Origin: Marivita sp.
GTDB lineage: Bacteria; Pseudomonadota; Alphaproteobacteria; Rhodobacterales; Rhodobacteraceae
Length of the DNA: 64,000 bases
Reading direction: 5' to 3'
Assembly (NCBI RefSeq): GCF_020055635.1
Contig: NZ_JAIPUT010000004.1
Location: forward strand, 101,568-165,567
Under the pieces are notes generated by a model that saw only the letters and a program-made list of their open reading frames with translations, had not been told where the DNA came from and ran no database searches. The position numbers and the translations under genes are program-made. Of the stretch, positions 17,102 through 26,931 are shown piece after piece; the first letter of the stretch is position 1, and every line of letters begins with the position of its first letter.

Positions 17102-17967
17102 CGAAGCGCGCGGATCAGCGAACCCGCGCCATGCTCGGTGAAAAGCTCCAGCAGGCAGGCATTGGGCACGCGCCCGTCCAGGATCACGACAGCGCGGACC
17201 CCGTCCTCGATCGCCTTCAGCGCGGTTTCCGTCTTGGGGATCATGCCTCCCCCGATGGTGCCATCGGCGATCATGCTCCTGACCTCTTCGGGGGTCATGG
17301 AGGTCACGACATTGCCGCCGGTATCCTTCACGCCGCTGACATCGGTCAGCAACAAGAGCCGATCCGCCTTGAGCGCGCCGGCAACCGCACCGGCAGCAGT
17401 GTCACCGTTCACGTTGAAGGTCTCGTTCGGCCCCATGCCCGTGGCGACAGGCGCCACCACCGGAATGATCCCCGCCTTGAACAGGTCGCGCAGGACCTGA
17501 GGGTTCATCTCGACCGGCCGCCCGACAAAACCCAGCTCGGGATCGTCGGCCTCGCAGACCATCAGGTCGTCATCCTTGCCCGACAGCCCCACGGCCCGGC
17601 CCCCTTCATCCATGATGGCCTGCACGATCCGCTTGTTGACCAGACCGGTCAGCACCATCTCGACAACCTGCACCGTGGCCTTGTCGGTGACGCGCTTGCC
17701 GCGCACGAATTCCGACTTGATGCCCAGCTTGGTCAGCATGTCGTTGATCATCGGGCCGCCGCCATGCACCACGACGGGGTTGATGCCGACCTGTCGCATC
17801 AGCACGATATCGCGCGCGAATTCGGCCATTGCGGCATCGTCGCCCATGGCGTTGCCGCCGAATTTCACCACGACGATCGCCCCCGCATACCGCTGCATGT
17901 AGGGCAGGGCTTCGGACAGGGTGCGGGCGGTGGCGATCCAGTCGTGGTTCATATCTCGGGATTTCAT
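17098..17967 (-). CDS. argB: Acetylglutamate kinase
   Basis: Phosphorylates N-acetylglutamate in arginine biosynthesis. It has 289 residues. The amino-acid kinase motifs are [21 protein letters not shown] (phosphate and substrate binding), [24 protein letters not shown] and [15 protein letters not shown] starts at MKSRDM and five codons later at MNHDW are both possible; the outer one is listed. The ferredoxin-like gene overlaps its stop. engB lies upstream on the same strand with a 90-base gap. Confidence 0.96.
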   Translation of the reverse strand: MKSRDMNHDWIATARTLSEALPYMQRYAGAIVVVKFGGNAMGDDAAMAEFARDIVLMRQVGINPVVVHGGGPMINDMLTKLGIKSEFVRGKRVTDKATVQVVEMVLTGLVNKRIVQAIMDEGGRAVGLSGKDDDLMVCEADDPELGFVGRPVEMNPQVLRDLFKAGIIPVVAPVATGMGPNETFNVNGDTAAGAVAGALKADRLLLLTDVSGVKDTGGNVVTSMTPEEVRSMIADGTIGGGMIPKTETALKAIEDGVRAVVILDGRVPNACLLELFTEHGAGSLIRALR

Positions 17968-18057
17968 CGTGTTTCTGTCCTTGCCAGAGTCATGTCTGAC
18001 GCAGGTCTTGTGTGCGACATGGCTGCTCCGGAGGCAAGCCGTTTTGCCGAACCCGCC

Positions 18058-18717
18058 CTAGCTGATCCCGGCGATGATGCTGCGCAACGTGGCGATGCCG
18101 TCGCCCTTCTCGCTGCTGGTCAGGACCAGTTCGGGATAGGCCGCCGGGTGCTTGGACAGCGCGCCGCGCACCTGGTCAAGCAGGCTGTCATGATGTGAAG
18201 GCTTGATCTTGTCGCACTTGGTCAGCACCACCTGAAAGGTGACCGCGCTTCGGTCGAGCAGGGTCATGATCTCCTCGTCCACCGGCTTGACGCCATGACG
18301 GCTGTCCACCAGCACGAAGGCCCGCCGCAGGCTGGCGCGACCCGACAGGTACTGCTTGAGAAGGGCCTGCCATTTCTCGACCACCTGCACCGGCGCATTG
18401 GCATAGCCATAGCCCGGCAGGTCGACGAGGTAGCGCGCATCCCCCAGCGTGAAATAGTTGATTTCCTGCGTCCGACCGGGCGTGTTCGAGGCTCGCGCCA
18501 GGGCCTTGCGCCCGGTGAGCGCGTTGATGAGAGAAGATTTCCCGACATTGGACCGGCCCGCGAAACAGACCTCGATCCGGTCATCGGCAGGCAGACCGGA
18601 CATGGCGACCACGCCTTTCAGAAAGTCGATCTCGCCCGCGAAAAGCTTGCGCCCGACCTCGCGGGACATGTCGTCAGGCTCTTCGGCAAGCGGGAAGGGA
18701 AGTTGCTTGTCAGACAC
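18058..18717 (-). CDS. engB: Ribosome biogenesis GTP-binding protein YsxC/EngB
   Basis: An essential-type GTPase for large ribosomal subunit assembly, 219 residues. G1 AGRSNVGKSSLINALTG, G2/G3 TPGRTQEINYF and LVDLPGYGYA, G4 TKCDK and a downstream G5 are in order. The start is GTG at 18717, six bases after GAGG; an ATG 18 bases upstream would place that ribosome site inside the gene. The start overlaps the end of the MOSC remnant by eight bases. It belongs to the yidC - remnant - engB - argB cluster. Confidence 0.94.
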   Translation of the reverse strand: MSDKQLPFPLAEEPDDMSREVGRKLFAGEIDFLKGVVAMSGLPADDRIEVCFAGRSNVGKSSLINALTGRKALARASNTPGRTQEINYFTLGDARYLVDLPGYGYANAPVQVVEKWQALLKQYLSGRASLRRAFVLVDSRHGVKPVDEEIMTLLDRSAVTFQVVLTKCDKIKPSHHDSLLDQVRGALSKHPAAYPELVLTSSEKGDGIATLRSIIAGIS

Positions 18718-18898
18718 GGGGCACCTCGGCTCCAACCGGGAGGGGGCTGCTGTCGGTCACCTCGGCCCCAGCCGCGAAAACCAGCTCGCCCGGACAGTCC
18801 GACGGCATCGCCCGTCCCGGCATACTCGTCAGGAACAGCGGCCCCCGACCATGGCTCTTGATCGGGGGCAGCCACGTCCCGGGGACGGGCGCTGTCAT
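18710..18898 (-). pseudogene. Remnant of a MOSC-domain protein gene
   Basis: A 62-codon frame whose ATG overlaps the yidC stop (ATGA) and whose stop overlaps the engB start. The first part, GTWLPPIKSHGRG, matches the N-terminus of MOSC-domain (molybdenum cofactor sulfurase C-terminal) proteins, which occupy this position between yidC and engB in related genomes and are several times longer. The rest, from LFLTSMPGRAMPSDCPGELV onward, does not continue the family. The simplest view is a large internal loss that kept the overlapping start and stop, possibly because they couple translation from yidC to engB. The MOSC assignment rests on a short match. Confidence 0.5.
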
Positions 18899-20709
18899 TT
18901 TTCGCCCGTCTTGGCGTTGCGCTTGATGCTCGACTTGATGTTGCCGAAGACATCCGGCTTGTAGCCCTGCGTCCGCATGATGAGATATTGCTGGGTGAAG
19001 GTGATCGTGTTGTTCGCGATCCAGTAGACCACCAGCCCGCTGGCAAACCCGCCCAGCATGAACATGAACACCCACGGCATCCAGGCAAAGATCATCTGCT
19101 GCGTCGGGTCGGTGGGCGCCGGGTTCAGCTTCTGCTGCAGCCACATCGAGATCCCGAGAAGCAGCGGCAGGATGCCGATGAAGATCAGCGCCAGCAACGA
19201 CCCCGGTTCGGGCGCGGCCCAGGGCAGCAGGCCGAACACGTTGAAGATCGAGGTCGGGTCAGGGGCCGACAGATCCTGAAACGGACCAAGCCAGGGGGCA
19301 TGACGCAGTTCCAGCGTCACGAAGATCACCTTGTAGAGCGAAAAGAAGATCGGGATCTGCAACAGGATCGGCAAACAGCCAGAGGCCGGGTTCACCTTTT
19401 CCTTCTTGTACATCTCCATCATTTCCTGCTGAAGCTTCTGGCGATCGTCTCCCGCCCGCTCCTTGATCTTCTCCATTTCCGGCTGGAGTTCCTTCATCTT
19501 CGCCATGGAAACGTAGGATTTGTAGGCCAGCGGGAACAGGACCGCCTTGATGATCAGGGTCAGACCGATGATCGCCCAGCCCATGTTGCCGATCAGAAGG
19601 TTCAGGTGATGCAGCAGCCAGAAGATCGGCTTGGTCAGGAAAAAGAACCAGCCCCAGTCGATGGAGTCGACGAACCGATCGACCCCGGCTTCCTGATAGT
19701 CGCGAATGGCTTCCCATTCCTTGGCGCCGGCAAAGAACTGCGTGGTCACTTCCTGGGTCTGGCCCGGCGCGATCGTGACGGTCGGCTGCACCGCTTCGGT
19801 CTGGTAGATGTTGCTGGCGTCGTTGTACTTGGCGACCTGGCGGAAGGGGGTGCCGCTATCCGGGATCACGGCGGTCATCCAGTAATGGTCGGTAAACCCG
19901 ATCCAGCCGCTTTCATTGACCTGAGTGACCTCGGCCCGCGCGCCTTCCGAGGCGACGACGGAAAAATCCGTCATGTCGCCATAATCGATTTCGGCCAAGG
20001 TGCCATCGGCCATGGCAACCACGCCTTCATGCAGGATGAAGAAGTTCTTGAGATCTTCCGGCTCTCCGTGGCGCGCGATCAGTCCGTAGGGCGCGATGCT
20101 CATGGCGCTGCCGCTGGTGTTCTCGACCGATTGGGTGATCGTGAACATGAAGTCGTCGTCAACTTCGATCGTGCGCCGGAAGGTGGCGCCGCTGGGGCTT
20201 TGCCAGCTGAGCGTTACCGGCGAATCCGGGGTCAAGGTGTCGCCGGATTCCAATGTCCAGTCGGTCAGGACGCTGGGCACGTCGTCGATCGTCAGGCCGC
20301 CGCCGGGGGCCCAGCCGAACAGCGCGTAATACGGATTGGCCGATCCGACCGGATTGAGAAGGTGAACGATATCAGCCCCTTCACGAAGGCTGACCTGGTA
20401 ATCCTTCAGCGACAGGTCGTCGAGTCGTCCGCCCGCAAGGGAAATCGACCCTTGCAGCCGGTCGGTCTGAATCGGCACGCGCGGCGCGTCTGCCACTTCG
20501 GTCGGTCCGGCCTGGGTGGCGGCAGCCGAGTCTGCTGGGGCTGCCTCGGGCGTCGTGGCCACGTTGGGTGTCGCGCTTTCGGAGGCAGGCGGCAGATCGG
20601 TTTCGGGATCAAGCGCCGGGTCCGGTGGCGGAAACAGGACAAACCACCCCAAAATGACCGCAAAGCTGAGCGCTGTCGCGATAAGAAGGTTCTTGTTCTG
20701 ATCGTCCAT
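18895..20709 (-). CDS. yidC: Membrane protein insertase YidC
   Basis: Inserts and folds inner-membrane proteins with or without SecYEG. It has 604 residues, standard for the Gram-negative form: an N-terminal helix (LLIATALSFAVILGWFVLF), a large periplasmic domain to about residue 355, and five C-terminal helices including GMAIIGLTLIIKAVLFPLAY-type sequence and PIFFSLYKVIFVTLELRHAP. The start MDDQNKNLLIA at 20709 is chosen because YidC begins just before the first helix. The region upstream (143 bases to the EAL gene) shows no rnpA or rpmH. Confidence 0.96.
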   Translation of the reverse strand: MDDQNKNLLIATALSFAVILGWFVLFPPPDPALDPETDLPPASESATPNVATTPEAAPADSAAATQAGPTEVADAPRVPIQTDRLQGSISLAGGRLDDLSLKDYQVSLREGADIVHLLNPVGSANPYYALFGWAPGGGLTIDDVPSVLTDWTLESGDTLTPDSPVTLSWQSPSGATFRRTIEVDDDFMFTITQSVENTSGSAMSIAPYGLIARHGEPEDLKNFFILHEGVVAMADGTLAEIDYGDMTDFSVVASEGARAEVTQVNESGWIGFTDHYWMTAVIPDSGTPFRQVAKYNDASNIYQTEAVQPTVTIAPGQTQEVTTQFFAGAKEWEAIRDYQEAGVDRFVDSIDWGWFFFLTKPIFWLLHHLNLLIGNMGWAIIGLTLIIKAVLFPLAYKSYVSMAKMKELQPEMEKIKERAGDDRQKLQQEMMEMYKKEKVNPASGCLPILLQIPIFFSLYKVIFVTLELRHAPWLGPFQDLSAPDPTSIFNVFGLLPWAAPEPGSLLALIFIGILPLLLGISMWLQQKLNPAPTDPTQQMIFAWMPWVFMFMLGGFASGLVVYWIANNTITFTQQYLIMRTQGYKPDVFGNIKSSIKRNAKTGEK

Positions 20710-20852
20710 GGGGACCGCCGCGTTTGGTTTTCGGATTACCGCTGCGTTCAACAGGCACAGCCTCCGAAGGTCAAGCGGATTCACTGGAAAGACGGGCCGG
20801 TGCGTCATTTGTTCAGCAGAATTTGATCACTCTGCGGGCGTCGCGAAAGGCG

Positions 20853-22382
20853 TTATTTCACGCGCCGAAGATGGGCGCCGCCGGTTGCGGCGTCGCGGGC
20901 CTGGTGCTGGCGCAGCCACTCTGTGACATCGGCGGCTGTCGCGGGTTCGGCAAAGAGGAAACCTTGCGCGAAGCGGCAATCCAGCTCGCGCAGCAGCCCA
21001 TGTTCGCCGATGGTTTCGACGCCTTCGGCCAGAGCGTCCAGCTCCAGCGTGTCCGTCAGCCTGAGAATGGCCGCCAGCATCCGGCGTTTGTCGTCGGTCC
21101 TGTCGGCGCGCTGCACAAAACTCTGGTCGATCTTCACCCGCTGGATCGGGAAGTGCTGAAGCGTCGTGATCGAGGCATGCCCCGTGCCGAAATCGTCAAG
21201 GTCGATCCGGCATCCGAGATCTGCCAGGGCAACAAGATTGCGACGGATGATGTCGTCGGTATCACCCGAGATCACGGATTCCAGAACCTCGATGACAAGC
21301 CGGGCGGGCCCGAGGCCCGCGCGATCCAGGTCGGTCGCGATATGCGCCGCGAGATCGGGATTGCGCAGTTCGGCACCCGACAGGTTCACGCTGACCGTCG
21401 GAACGTCCAGCCCGGCGTCATCCCAGCCCTGCAACGCGCCAAGCGCCTGGCTCAGCATGGTCTGGCCAAGCCTGTCCATTTGCCCACTGTCGAGGATCGC
21501 CTGCAGGAATTCCGACGGCGCAATGCATCCGCGCGTCGGATGATCCCACCGTGCCAGCGCCTCCATCCCGACGACGTCACCGGTCTTGACGCGGATCTGG
21601 GGTTGGAAAAAGGCCTGGATCTGGCCGGTTTCCAGCGCGGTGATGATGTCGTGGTGCAGGTCGCGGCGCGACTGGCGTTGCCTGGACAGCTTGTCGGACC
21701 AGACACGCGTGGCGGATCCGCCTGTCGCTATCGCCTCGTCCAGCGCAAAGGCAGCCGAGCTGAGCCATTGCTGCGCCGTGGCGTTGCGCCCGAAGGTCAG
21801 CGAAGACGCGATCCCGACACTGACCGACACATACCGTGTCGTCCCGGACAGCGAGAGCGGTTCTTCCGCGACGTCGCGCATCCGTTTGGCCAGATCGAGC
21901 AGCGTATCGAGCTTGAGCCGAAATCCCGGTGCGATCAGGATGGCAAGGCGTTTGTCGCCGACCTGGAACAATTCGTCGGTTTCCCTCAGCATGGAGGCCA
22001 GGCGCGCCGACAGGAGCTGCCGCGCTTCGTCTGCAACCGTTTCACCCAGGCCTGCGGCGATGTCATCCAGACCGCTGATACCCAATTGGAAACAGGCGGT
22101 TGTCTGGCCATTGTGCTGCGCGATTTCCAGAAATTCCTGCGCCGCGGACTCGACCGTTTGCCTGTGCCCGACACTCCGGGTTGGGTCCGTCGGCAGCCGG
22201 CCAAACCCGCCGGTCAGCGCATAGAGAAGCGGCGTCGTCAGGGCACAGAAGACCAGCAGAGCCTCGCCACCGCCCCAATAGGCCGCAAGGCAGATCGCCG
22301 GCAGGAACGCCAGCATCTGCGGCCCGCGCAGGCCGCGCCCCAGCATCGAAACAAGGTGTTTTTGGTCAAATCCTGATCGCAT
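20853..22382 (-). CDS. EAL-domain protein with degenerate GGDEF domain
   Basis: A likely cyclic-di-GMP phosphodiesterase of 509 residues. Two hydrophobic segments near the N-terminus (PQMLAFLPAICLAAYW, then a second) anchor it in the membrane. A GGDEF-like domain follows whose signature site reads VGDKR, so it should not make c-di-GMP. The EAL domain is intact: EALARW at about residue 274, the loop DDFGTGHAS, KIDQSFV and AEGVET, all of which hold metal or catalytic residues. The ATG at 22382 is preferred to a TTG 39 bases upstream. It is not clearly linked to neighbouring genes. No partner synthase is visible in the window. Confidence 0.88.
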   Translation of the reverse strand: MRSGFDQKHLVSMLGRGLRGPQMLAFLPAICLAAYWGGGEALLVFCALTTPLLYALTGGFGRLPTDPTRSVGHRQTVESAAQEFLEIAQHNGQTTACFQLGISGLDDIAAGLGETVADEARQLLSARLASMLRETDELFQVGDKRLAILIAPGFRLKLDTLLDLAKRMRDVAEEPLSLSGTTRYVSVSVGIASSLTFGRNATAQQWLSSAAFALDEAIATGGSATRVWSDKLSRQRQSRRDLHHDIITALETGQIQAFFQPQIRVKTGDVVGMEALARWDHPTRGCIAPSEFLQAILDSGQMDRLGQTMLSQALGALQGWDDAGLDVPTVSVNLSGAELRNPDLAAHIATDLDRAGLGPARLVIEVLESVISGDTDDIIRRNLVALADLGCRIDLDDFGTGHASITTLQHFPIQRVKIDQSFVQRADRTDDKRRMLAAILRLTDTLELDALAEGVETIGEHGLLRELDCRFAQGFLFAEPATAADVTEWLRQHQARDAATGGAHLRRVK

Positions 22383-22447
22383 CCCGGTCTTGCCCCAATG
22401 CCCCAAACTCGTTCGACGCAAGATGGCGGGAGTTGGTAACCGAAGGT

Positions 22448-23341
22448 TTAACGGAGCCTTGGAATGTCCGTCAAATTCTCTGCATCCTCTTTGGGCTGGG
22501 TGAAAAGTTCCTTGAAATCAAAGAGATCGTTGTCCAGAAGATGCGATGGACGTGCATTGGTCAGCGCGCGGAACATCACCTGACGACGGCCGGGGCTGTT
22601 CTTTTCCCAGCCATCCAGAATGGCCTTGACCTGCTGTCTTTGCAGCCCGTCTTGGCTGCCGCACAGATCGCAGGGAATGATCGGATAGCTCATCGCCCTT
22701 GCGAATTTCTCGCAATCGGACTCCGCAACATGGGCCAGGGGGCGATAGACAAACAGATCGCCATCCTCGTTGACCAGTTTCGGCGGCATCGTGGCAAGCC
22801 GCCCGCCGTGAAACAGGTTCATGAAGAACGTCTCGAGGATATCGTCCCGGTGATGGCCCAGCACCACCGCGGAACAGCCTTCCTCGCGCGCGACGCGGTA
22901 CAGGTTGCCCCGGCGCAGCCGCGAACAGAGCGCGCAATAGGTTCGTCCCTGCGGCACCTTGTCGACAACGATGGAGTAGGTGTCCTGGTACTCGATCCGG
23001 TGCGGCACGCCCATCTTTTCAAGAAATTCCGGCAGGACCGTCGCCGGGAACCCCGGCTGCCCCTGATCGAGATTGCACGCCAGAAGATCGACCGGCAGCA
23101 GCCCGCGCCACTTGAGCTCGTGCAGCACCGCAAGCAGCGTATAGCTGTCCTTGCCGCCCGACAGGCAGACCAGCCAGCGCGCCGGAGGCGCGTCGGGATG
23201 GCGCGCGTCGCGCTCGATCATGCCGTATTGTTCGACCGCCTCGCGGACGTTCTGCACGATCCGCTTGCGCAGCTTCTTGAACTCGGTGGTCTTGGGCGCA
23301 CCGTAGAACAGCGGGTGGATATCGTCGGCATCATCAAGCAT
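22448..23341 (-). CDS. ttcA: tRNA 2-thiocytidine(32) synthetase TtcA
   Basis: Thiolates cytidine 32 of tRNA using ATP, an iron-sulfur cluster and a sulfur donor. It has 297 residues. The PP-loop [16 protein letters not shown] (about residue 61) binds ATP. The CxxC pair CALC and the later CDLC carry the cluster ligands, and [16 protein letters not shown] is the TtcA signature. It lies 41 bases after hrpB on the same strand. Nothing unusual is seen. Confidence 0.95.
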   Translation of the reverse strand: MLDDADDIHPLFYGAPKTTEFKKLRKRIVQNVREAVEQYGMIERDARHPDAPPARWLVCLSGGKDSYTLLAVLHELKWRGLLPVDLLACNLDQGQPGFPATVLPEFLEKMGVPHRIEYQDTYSIVVDKVPQGRTYCALCSRLRRGNLYRVAREEGCSAVVLGHHRDDILETFFMNLFHGGRLATMPPKLVNEDGDLFVYRPLAHVAESDCEKFARAMSYPIIPCDLCGSQDGLQRQQVKAILDGWEKNSPGRRQVMFRALTNARPSHLLDNDLFDFKELFTQPKEDAENLTDIPRLR

Positions 23342-23382
23342 GGGCGCGGTCTACGGCGGATCGTCCGATGCGGCAAGGCCTG

Positions 23383-25833
23383 TCAGCGGGCACGCGGTTT
23401 GGCGCGCAGGGTCGGGTCTGCCTCGGTCGGGTCCTCGGGCCAGGGATGTTTGGGATAGGCCGCGCGCATGTCCTTGCGCACATCGGCATAGGAGCCGGCC
23501 CAGAACCCCGGCAGGTCCATCGTGGTCTGGACCGGACGGCGGGCCGGCGACAGAAGCGTCACCCGCAAGGGCGTCTTGCCGACCATCGGATGTGTCTTCT
23601 GGCCGAACATCTCTTGCAGGCGCAACGCGATCTCCGGGTGTTCGCCGGTATAGTCGATGGGAATCTCGCGCCCCAGGGGTGTGGTGAACCTGCCCGGAAC
23701 GGCGCTCTCCACCGCCTGCATCTGGGCCCAGTCCAGCCTGAGGCGCAAGGCATTGAGCAGGTCGAACCGCTTCCAGTCCTCGGCGCTGCGCACCCCTGTC
23801 AGATGCGGCAGCAGCCAGGTTTCCAAGGTCTCGAGAAGTGCCGCCTCCGACATGTCCGGAAGGTCGTGCCCGGCCTCGCGCGCCAGCGTCACCCGCGCCA
23901 CGAACCGGCGCGCGGCATCCGTCATCGCAGGGGCCAAGCCGAGATCGCGCACGCCGTCCAGCATCGCCGCCGCCACCGCGTCGGGCGGCGCGTCCTTCCA
24001 GATGCGATCGTCCAGCGCGATCGCCCCGAGCTTTTCCTGCTGTCGCGAAACCACGCGTCGGTCGCGTTTCGACCAGGCGCAGGTATCGACCCAGGCGATC
24101 TGGTCGGCGTAAAGCGCGCGCACCGCGCTTTCGGGGATCTGCATCGCCTGTCGGATGCGCGCCTCACGCGGATTGCCGTCCAGATCGGTCGCCACGATCA
24201 ACCGCGCCCCGGCCAGCGGATCGCCCTCGTCCATCACCGCTCCCTTGCCGCCGGAGAGCTGATAGCGCGGCGCGTCGCCCTTGCGGCGCAATCCGATCCG
24301 GTCGGGATAGGCCAGAGCGGCCATCTCTGCCGGGCCAAGGTCCGTGCCGCTGCGGGCGGGCGCGACCCGCGCGAGGCGTTTGGCCTCGGTCCGGATCCGC
24401 TCCAGCGCCCCCCGGTTCAGCGTCGCGCGCCGTGTGTCGGTAAACCGCTTCGGATCGCGCAGCGCCTCCAGCCGCAGGCCAAGGTCGACGCCCCCGCCCT
24501 GAACCGGATCGCGGTCCGCCATCAGCGCGGCCAGCGCCGCCGCCTCCGGTCCGGCGACGCTCAGCATATGCGCCAGCCGGGGATGCAGCGGCAGCGCGGA
24601 AAGCACCCGCCCGTGATCGGTCATGCGGTTCAGTCGATCAAGCGCCCCCAACATCCGCAGCAGCGCTTGCGCTTCGGCATAGGCACCCTCGGGCGGGGTG
24701 GTCAGAAACGGCAGATCACCCGGTTGCGCCCCCCAGAGCGCCAGTTCCAGCGCCAGCCCGGCAAGGTCCGCCGCCTCGATCTCGGCTGGCGGGAAGGCGG
24801 CCAATGCGCCGTCCTCCCCTTTGGTCCAGAGCCGGTACGCGACCCCGTCGGCGACCCGGCCGGCACGGCCCGCGCGCTGGGTGGCTTCGGCCTTGGTCAC
24901 CTTTTCCGTGACCAGCCGCGACATGCCCGACCCCGGATCGAACCGCGCGCGCCGCGCGCGACCGCCATCGACAACCACGCGGATGTCCTCGATGGTCAGC
25001 GAGGTTTCCGCGATCGATGTCGCCAGCACCACCTTGCGGCCGCCGCTTTCGGGGCGGATCGCCTCTTGCTGGGCCTTGAAGGGCATTGCCCCGAAAAGCG
25101 GCCGTATCGTGCAGGTCTTGGGCAGCCGCCCCTCCAGCACGGCCTGCACGCGCCGGATCTCGCCTTCGCCGGGAAGAAAGGCCAGGATGCCGCCGTCGGT
25201 CTCGGTCGCGGCCCGTGCCACGAGGTCCGCCATCGCGGCCTCGAACCGTATCGCCTTGGGCAATGGTCGGTCCAGCCAGCGGGTCTCGACCGGAAAGCTG
25301 CGGCCTTCGGAGGTGACGATCGGCGCCTGCATCAGCTCTGCCACCGGGGCCGCATCCAGCGTCGCGGACATCGCCAGCAGGATCAGGTCACTGCGCAGCG
25401 CTCCGGTGATTTCGAGGCACAGCGCCAGGCCCAAATCCGCGTTCAGCGACCGCTCGTGGAATTCGTCGAAGATCACCGCGCCGATGCCGCGCAGCTCCGG
25501 GTCGGACTGGATCATCCGCGTCAGGATGCCTTCGGTGACCACCTCGATCCGCGTCGCCTTCGACACCTTGGCCTCGCCGCGCACCCGGTACCCCACGGTC
25601 TGGCCGGCGGGTTCGCCCAGCGTCTGGGCCATCCGCTCGGCGGCGGCGCGGGCGGCAAGGCGGCGCGGTTCCAGCATCACGATCTTCTGCGGCGTCACGC
25701 CCGCCTCGAGCATCGCCAGCGGCACGCGGGTCGTCTTGCCCGCGCCGGGCGGGGCTTGCAGCACGGCACGGCCCACGTCACACAGGTGCGCCAGAAGGGC
25801 GGGCAGGGCATCTTCGATGGGAAGCCGGGTCAT
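23383..25833 (-). CDS. hrpB: ATP-dependent helicase HrpB
   Basis: A DExH-box helicase of the HrpB family, 816 residues, cytoplasmic. Walker A APPGAGKTTRVPL is near residue 23, the DExH box reads DEFHERSL, motif III MSATLD, and motif VI QRAGRAGR. A helicase-associated domain and the HrpB-specific C-terminal region follow. The start MTRLPIEDALPALL is used because it opens into the helicase core; the longer frame upstream has no family match. Its exact RNA or DNA substrate is not established for the family. Confidence 0.93.
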   Translation of the reverse strand: MTRLPIEDALPALLAHLCDVGRAVLQAPPGAGKTTRVPLAMLEAGVTPQKIVMLEPRRLAARAAAERMAQTLGEPAGQTVGYRVRGEAKVSKATRIEVVTEGILTRMIQSDPELRGIGAVIFDEFHERSLNADLGLALCLEITGALRSDLILLAMSATLDAAPVAELMQAPIVTSEGRSFPVETRWLDRPLPKAIRFEAAMADLVARAATETDGGILAFLPGEGEIRRVQAVLEGRLPKTCTIRPLFGAMPFKAQQEAIRPESGGRKVVLATSIAETSLTIEDIRVVVDGGRARRARFDPGSGMSRLVTEKVTKAEATQRAGRAGRVADGVAYRLWTKGEDGALAAFPPAEIEAADLAGLALELALWGAQPGDLPFLTTPPEGAYAEAQALLRMLGALDRLNRMTDHGRVLSALPLHPRLAHMLSVAGPEAAALAALMADRDPVQGGGVDLGLRLEALRDPKRFTDTRRATLNRGALERIRTEAKRLARVAPARSGTDLGPAEMAALAYPDRIGLRRKGDAPRYQLSGGKGAVMDEGDPLAGARLIVATDLDGNPREARIRQAMQIPESAVRALYADQIAWVDTCAWSKRDRRVVSRQQEKLGAIALDDRIWKDAPPDAVAAAMLDGVRDLGLAPAMTDAARRFVARVTLAREAGHDLPDMSEAALLETLETWLLPHLTGVRSAEDWKRFDLLNALRLRLDWAQMQAVESAVPGRFTTPLGREIPIDYTGEHPEIALRLQEMFGQKTHPMVGKTPLRVTLLSPARRPVQTTMDLPGFWAGSYADVRKDMRAAYPKHPWPEDPTEADPTLRAKPRAR

Positions 25834-25873
25834 GCGGTCTTCCAGGCCGGGCCGGGTCTGGTGGGCAAGTCGA

Positions 25874-26251
25874 TCACGCCTCGTCTTCGGGGAAGGCTTG
25901 CAAACAGGCCGCCGTGCCCCGCTCGGCGGCGCGCTCCAGCCCGGGCAGATCGCGGGCAAGCTGGGCATCGCGGGCCTGCAACGCAGCGCGGTCGACAGGC
26001 ACCCGACGGGTCACCGGATAGGTCTCGCGATCCCAGCAGGGCACGAACTTGTCTTCCGCAACCTTGCAGCGGGTAAAGACGCGGCGGGTTTCGTATTCGG
26101 TCACCGTATCGAATCCGCGCGACAGGGATCGTGCGATGTCGGCACGTTCCTTGAGCGCAGCTCGGTAGGGGCCCGCGGCATCGTTGATGCAGCGCTCCTG
26201 CGGAGTGGCGCAGGCGGCCAGCAAAACGAAGATCGGGATCAGGACTCGCAT
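25874..26251 (-). CDS. Putative lipoprotein, unknown function
   Basis: A 125-residue exported protein with a lipoprotein signal, MRVLIPIFVLLAACATPQ, lipobox LAAC (cysteine 14). The mature part has three further cysteines (ERCINDAAG, TRCKVAEDKFVPC) and a conserved-looking YETRRVFTRCKVAEDKF region, then a charged helix and a last cysteine near the end. It lies 41 bases upstream of hrpB on the same strand. Similar small proteins occur next to hrpB in relatives, but no function is known to me. Confidence 0.65.
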   Translation of the reverse strand: MRVLIPIFVLLAACATPQERCINDAAGPYRAALKERADIARSLSRGFDTVTEYETRRVFTRCKVAEDKFVPCWDRETYPVTRRVPVDRAALQARDAQLARDLPGLERAAERGTAACLQAFPEDEA

Positions 26252-26346
26252 GCGCCAAGGCTATCCCACCGGGGATGTGTCGGCAATGGACTTGGCAGGC
26301 CGGCGCGTGGCCGAAGCCTGTGATCCCTGCCGCGCAGGGGCGCGTG

Positions 26347-26811
26347 TCACGACTTGGCTGAGAATTCCGAAACCGGGGCCGACACAAGCTGATCCGCGGG
26401 GCAATTGCGGAACGCCTCGACCGCAGGGGCCGCGCCCTCAAGCGACAAAGGCACCTCCAGATCGCCCAGAACCGCAAAGGCGCGGGAGTTGAAATGCAGG
26501 CCGTTCAGGACGTTGCCGAAGCCCCTGTCCCGCACCGTCAGGGTGCGCGTGTCCTCGGCCTCGATCCGGTGCCTGTCGGTCGAGATGGTCAGGCCGCGCG
26601 GGCCTTCGAACCGCATCGAGAAAACGTCGCCCTCGGGCCAGCCGCCTTCGCGCGACAACTGGATCGCGTATTCCCCGATGCCGGGATCATACGTCACCAT
26701 GACAGCCATGTCCGCACCCTGATGGAACAGCGTGCAGATCGGAACCGGGGTGAATTCCCAGGCGGTCGCGGGCGCGGCCATGCAGGCAAGGGCGAGGGTC
26801 AACATGCGCAT
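26347..26811 (-). CDS. Exported hypothetical protein
   Basis: A 154-residue protein with a signal peptide (MRMLTLALACMAAPATAWEF, cleavage after ATA). The mature domain is rich in beta-type sequence, with one cysteine near the start (VPICTLFH) and one near the end (FRNCPADQL), which may form a disulfide in the periplasm. It resembles secreted hypothetical proteins common in Rhodobacteraceae; no enzymatic motif is seen. It stands alone, divergent from the zinc-ribbon gene at 26932. Confidence 0.65.
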   Translation of the reverse strand: MRMLTLALACMAAPATAWEFTPVPICTLFHQGADMAVMVTYDPGIGEYAIQLSREGGWPEGDVFSMRFEGPRGLTISTDRHRIEAEDTRTLTVRDRGFGNVLNGLHFNSRAFAVLGDLEVPLSLEGAAPAVEAFRNCPADQLVSAPVSEFSAKS

Positions 26812-26931
26812 GCCCTAATGATAGCGTCCGGGTCGCGCTGCACCAGCCTTCGGATGAAAACAGCATGCCAAAGGGATGAAATTGCGCGCCGCATGCATAT
26901 CTCACCTAGGGTAACTCAGAGGAGAGCCGCC

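Noticed and set aside
23368-26076. Long open frame antisense to hrpB
   Set aside because: It is low-complexity Arg/Gly/Pro-rich sequence caused by GC-rich third positions of hrpB on the other strand.
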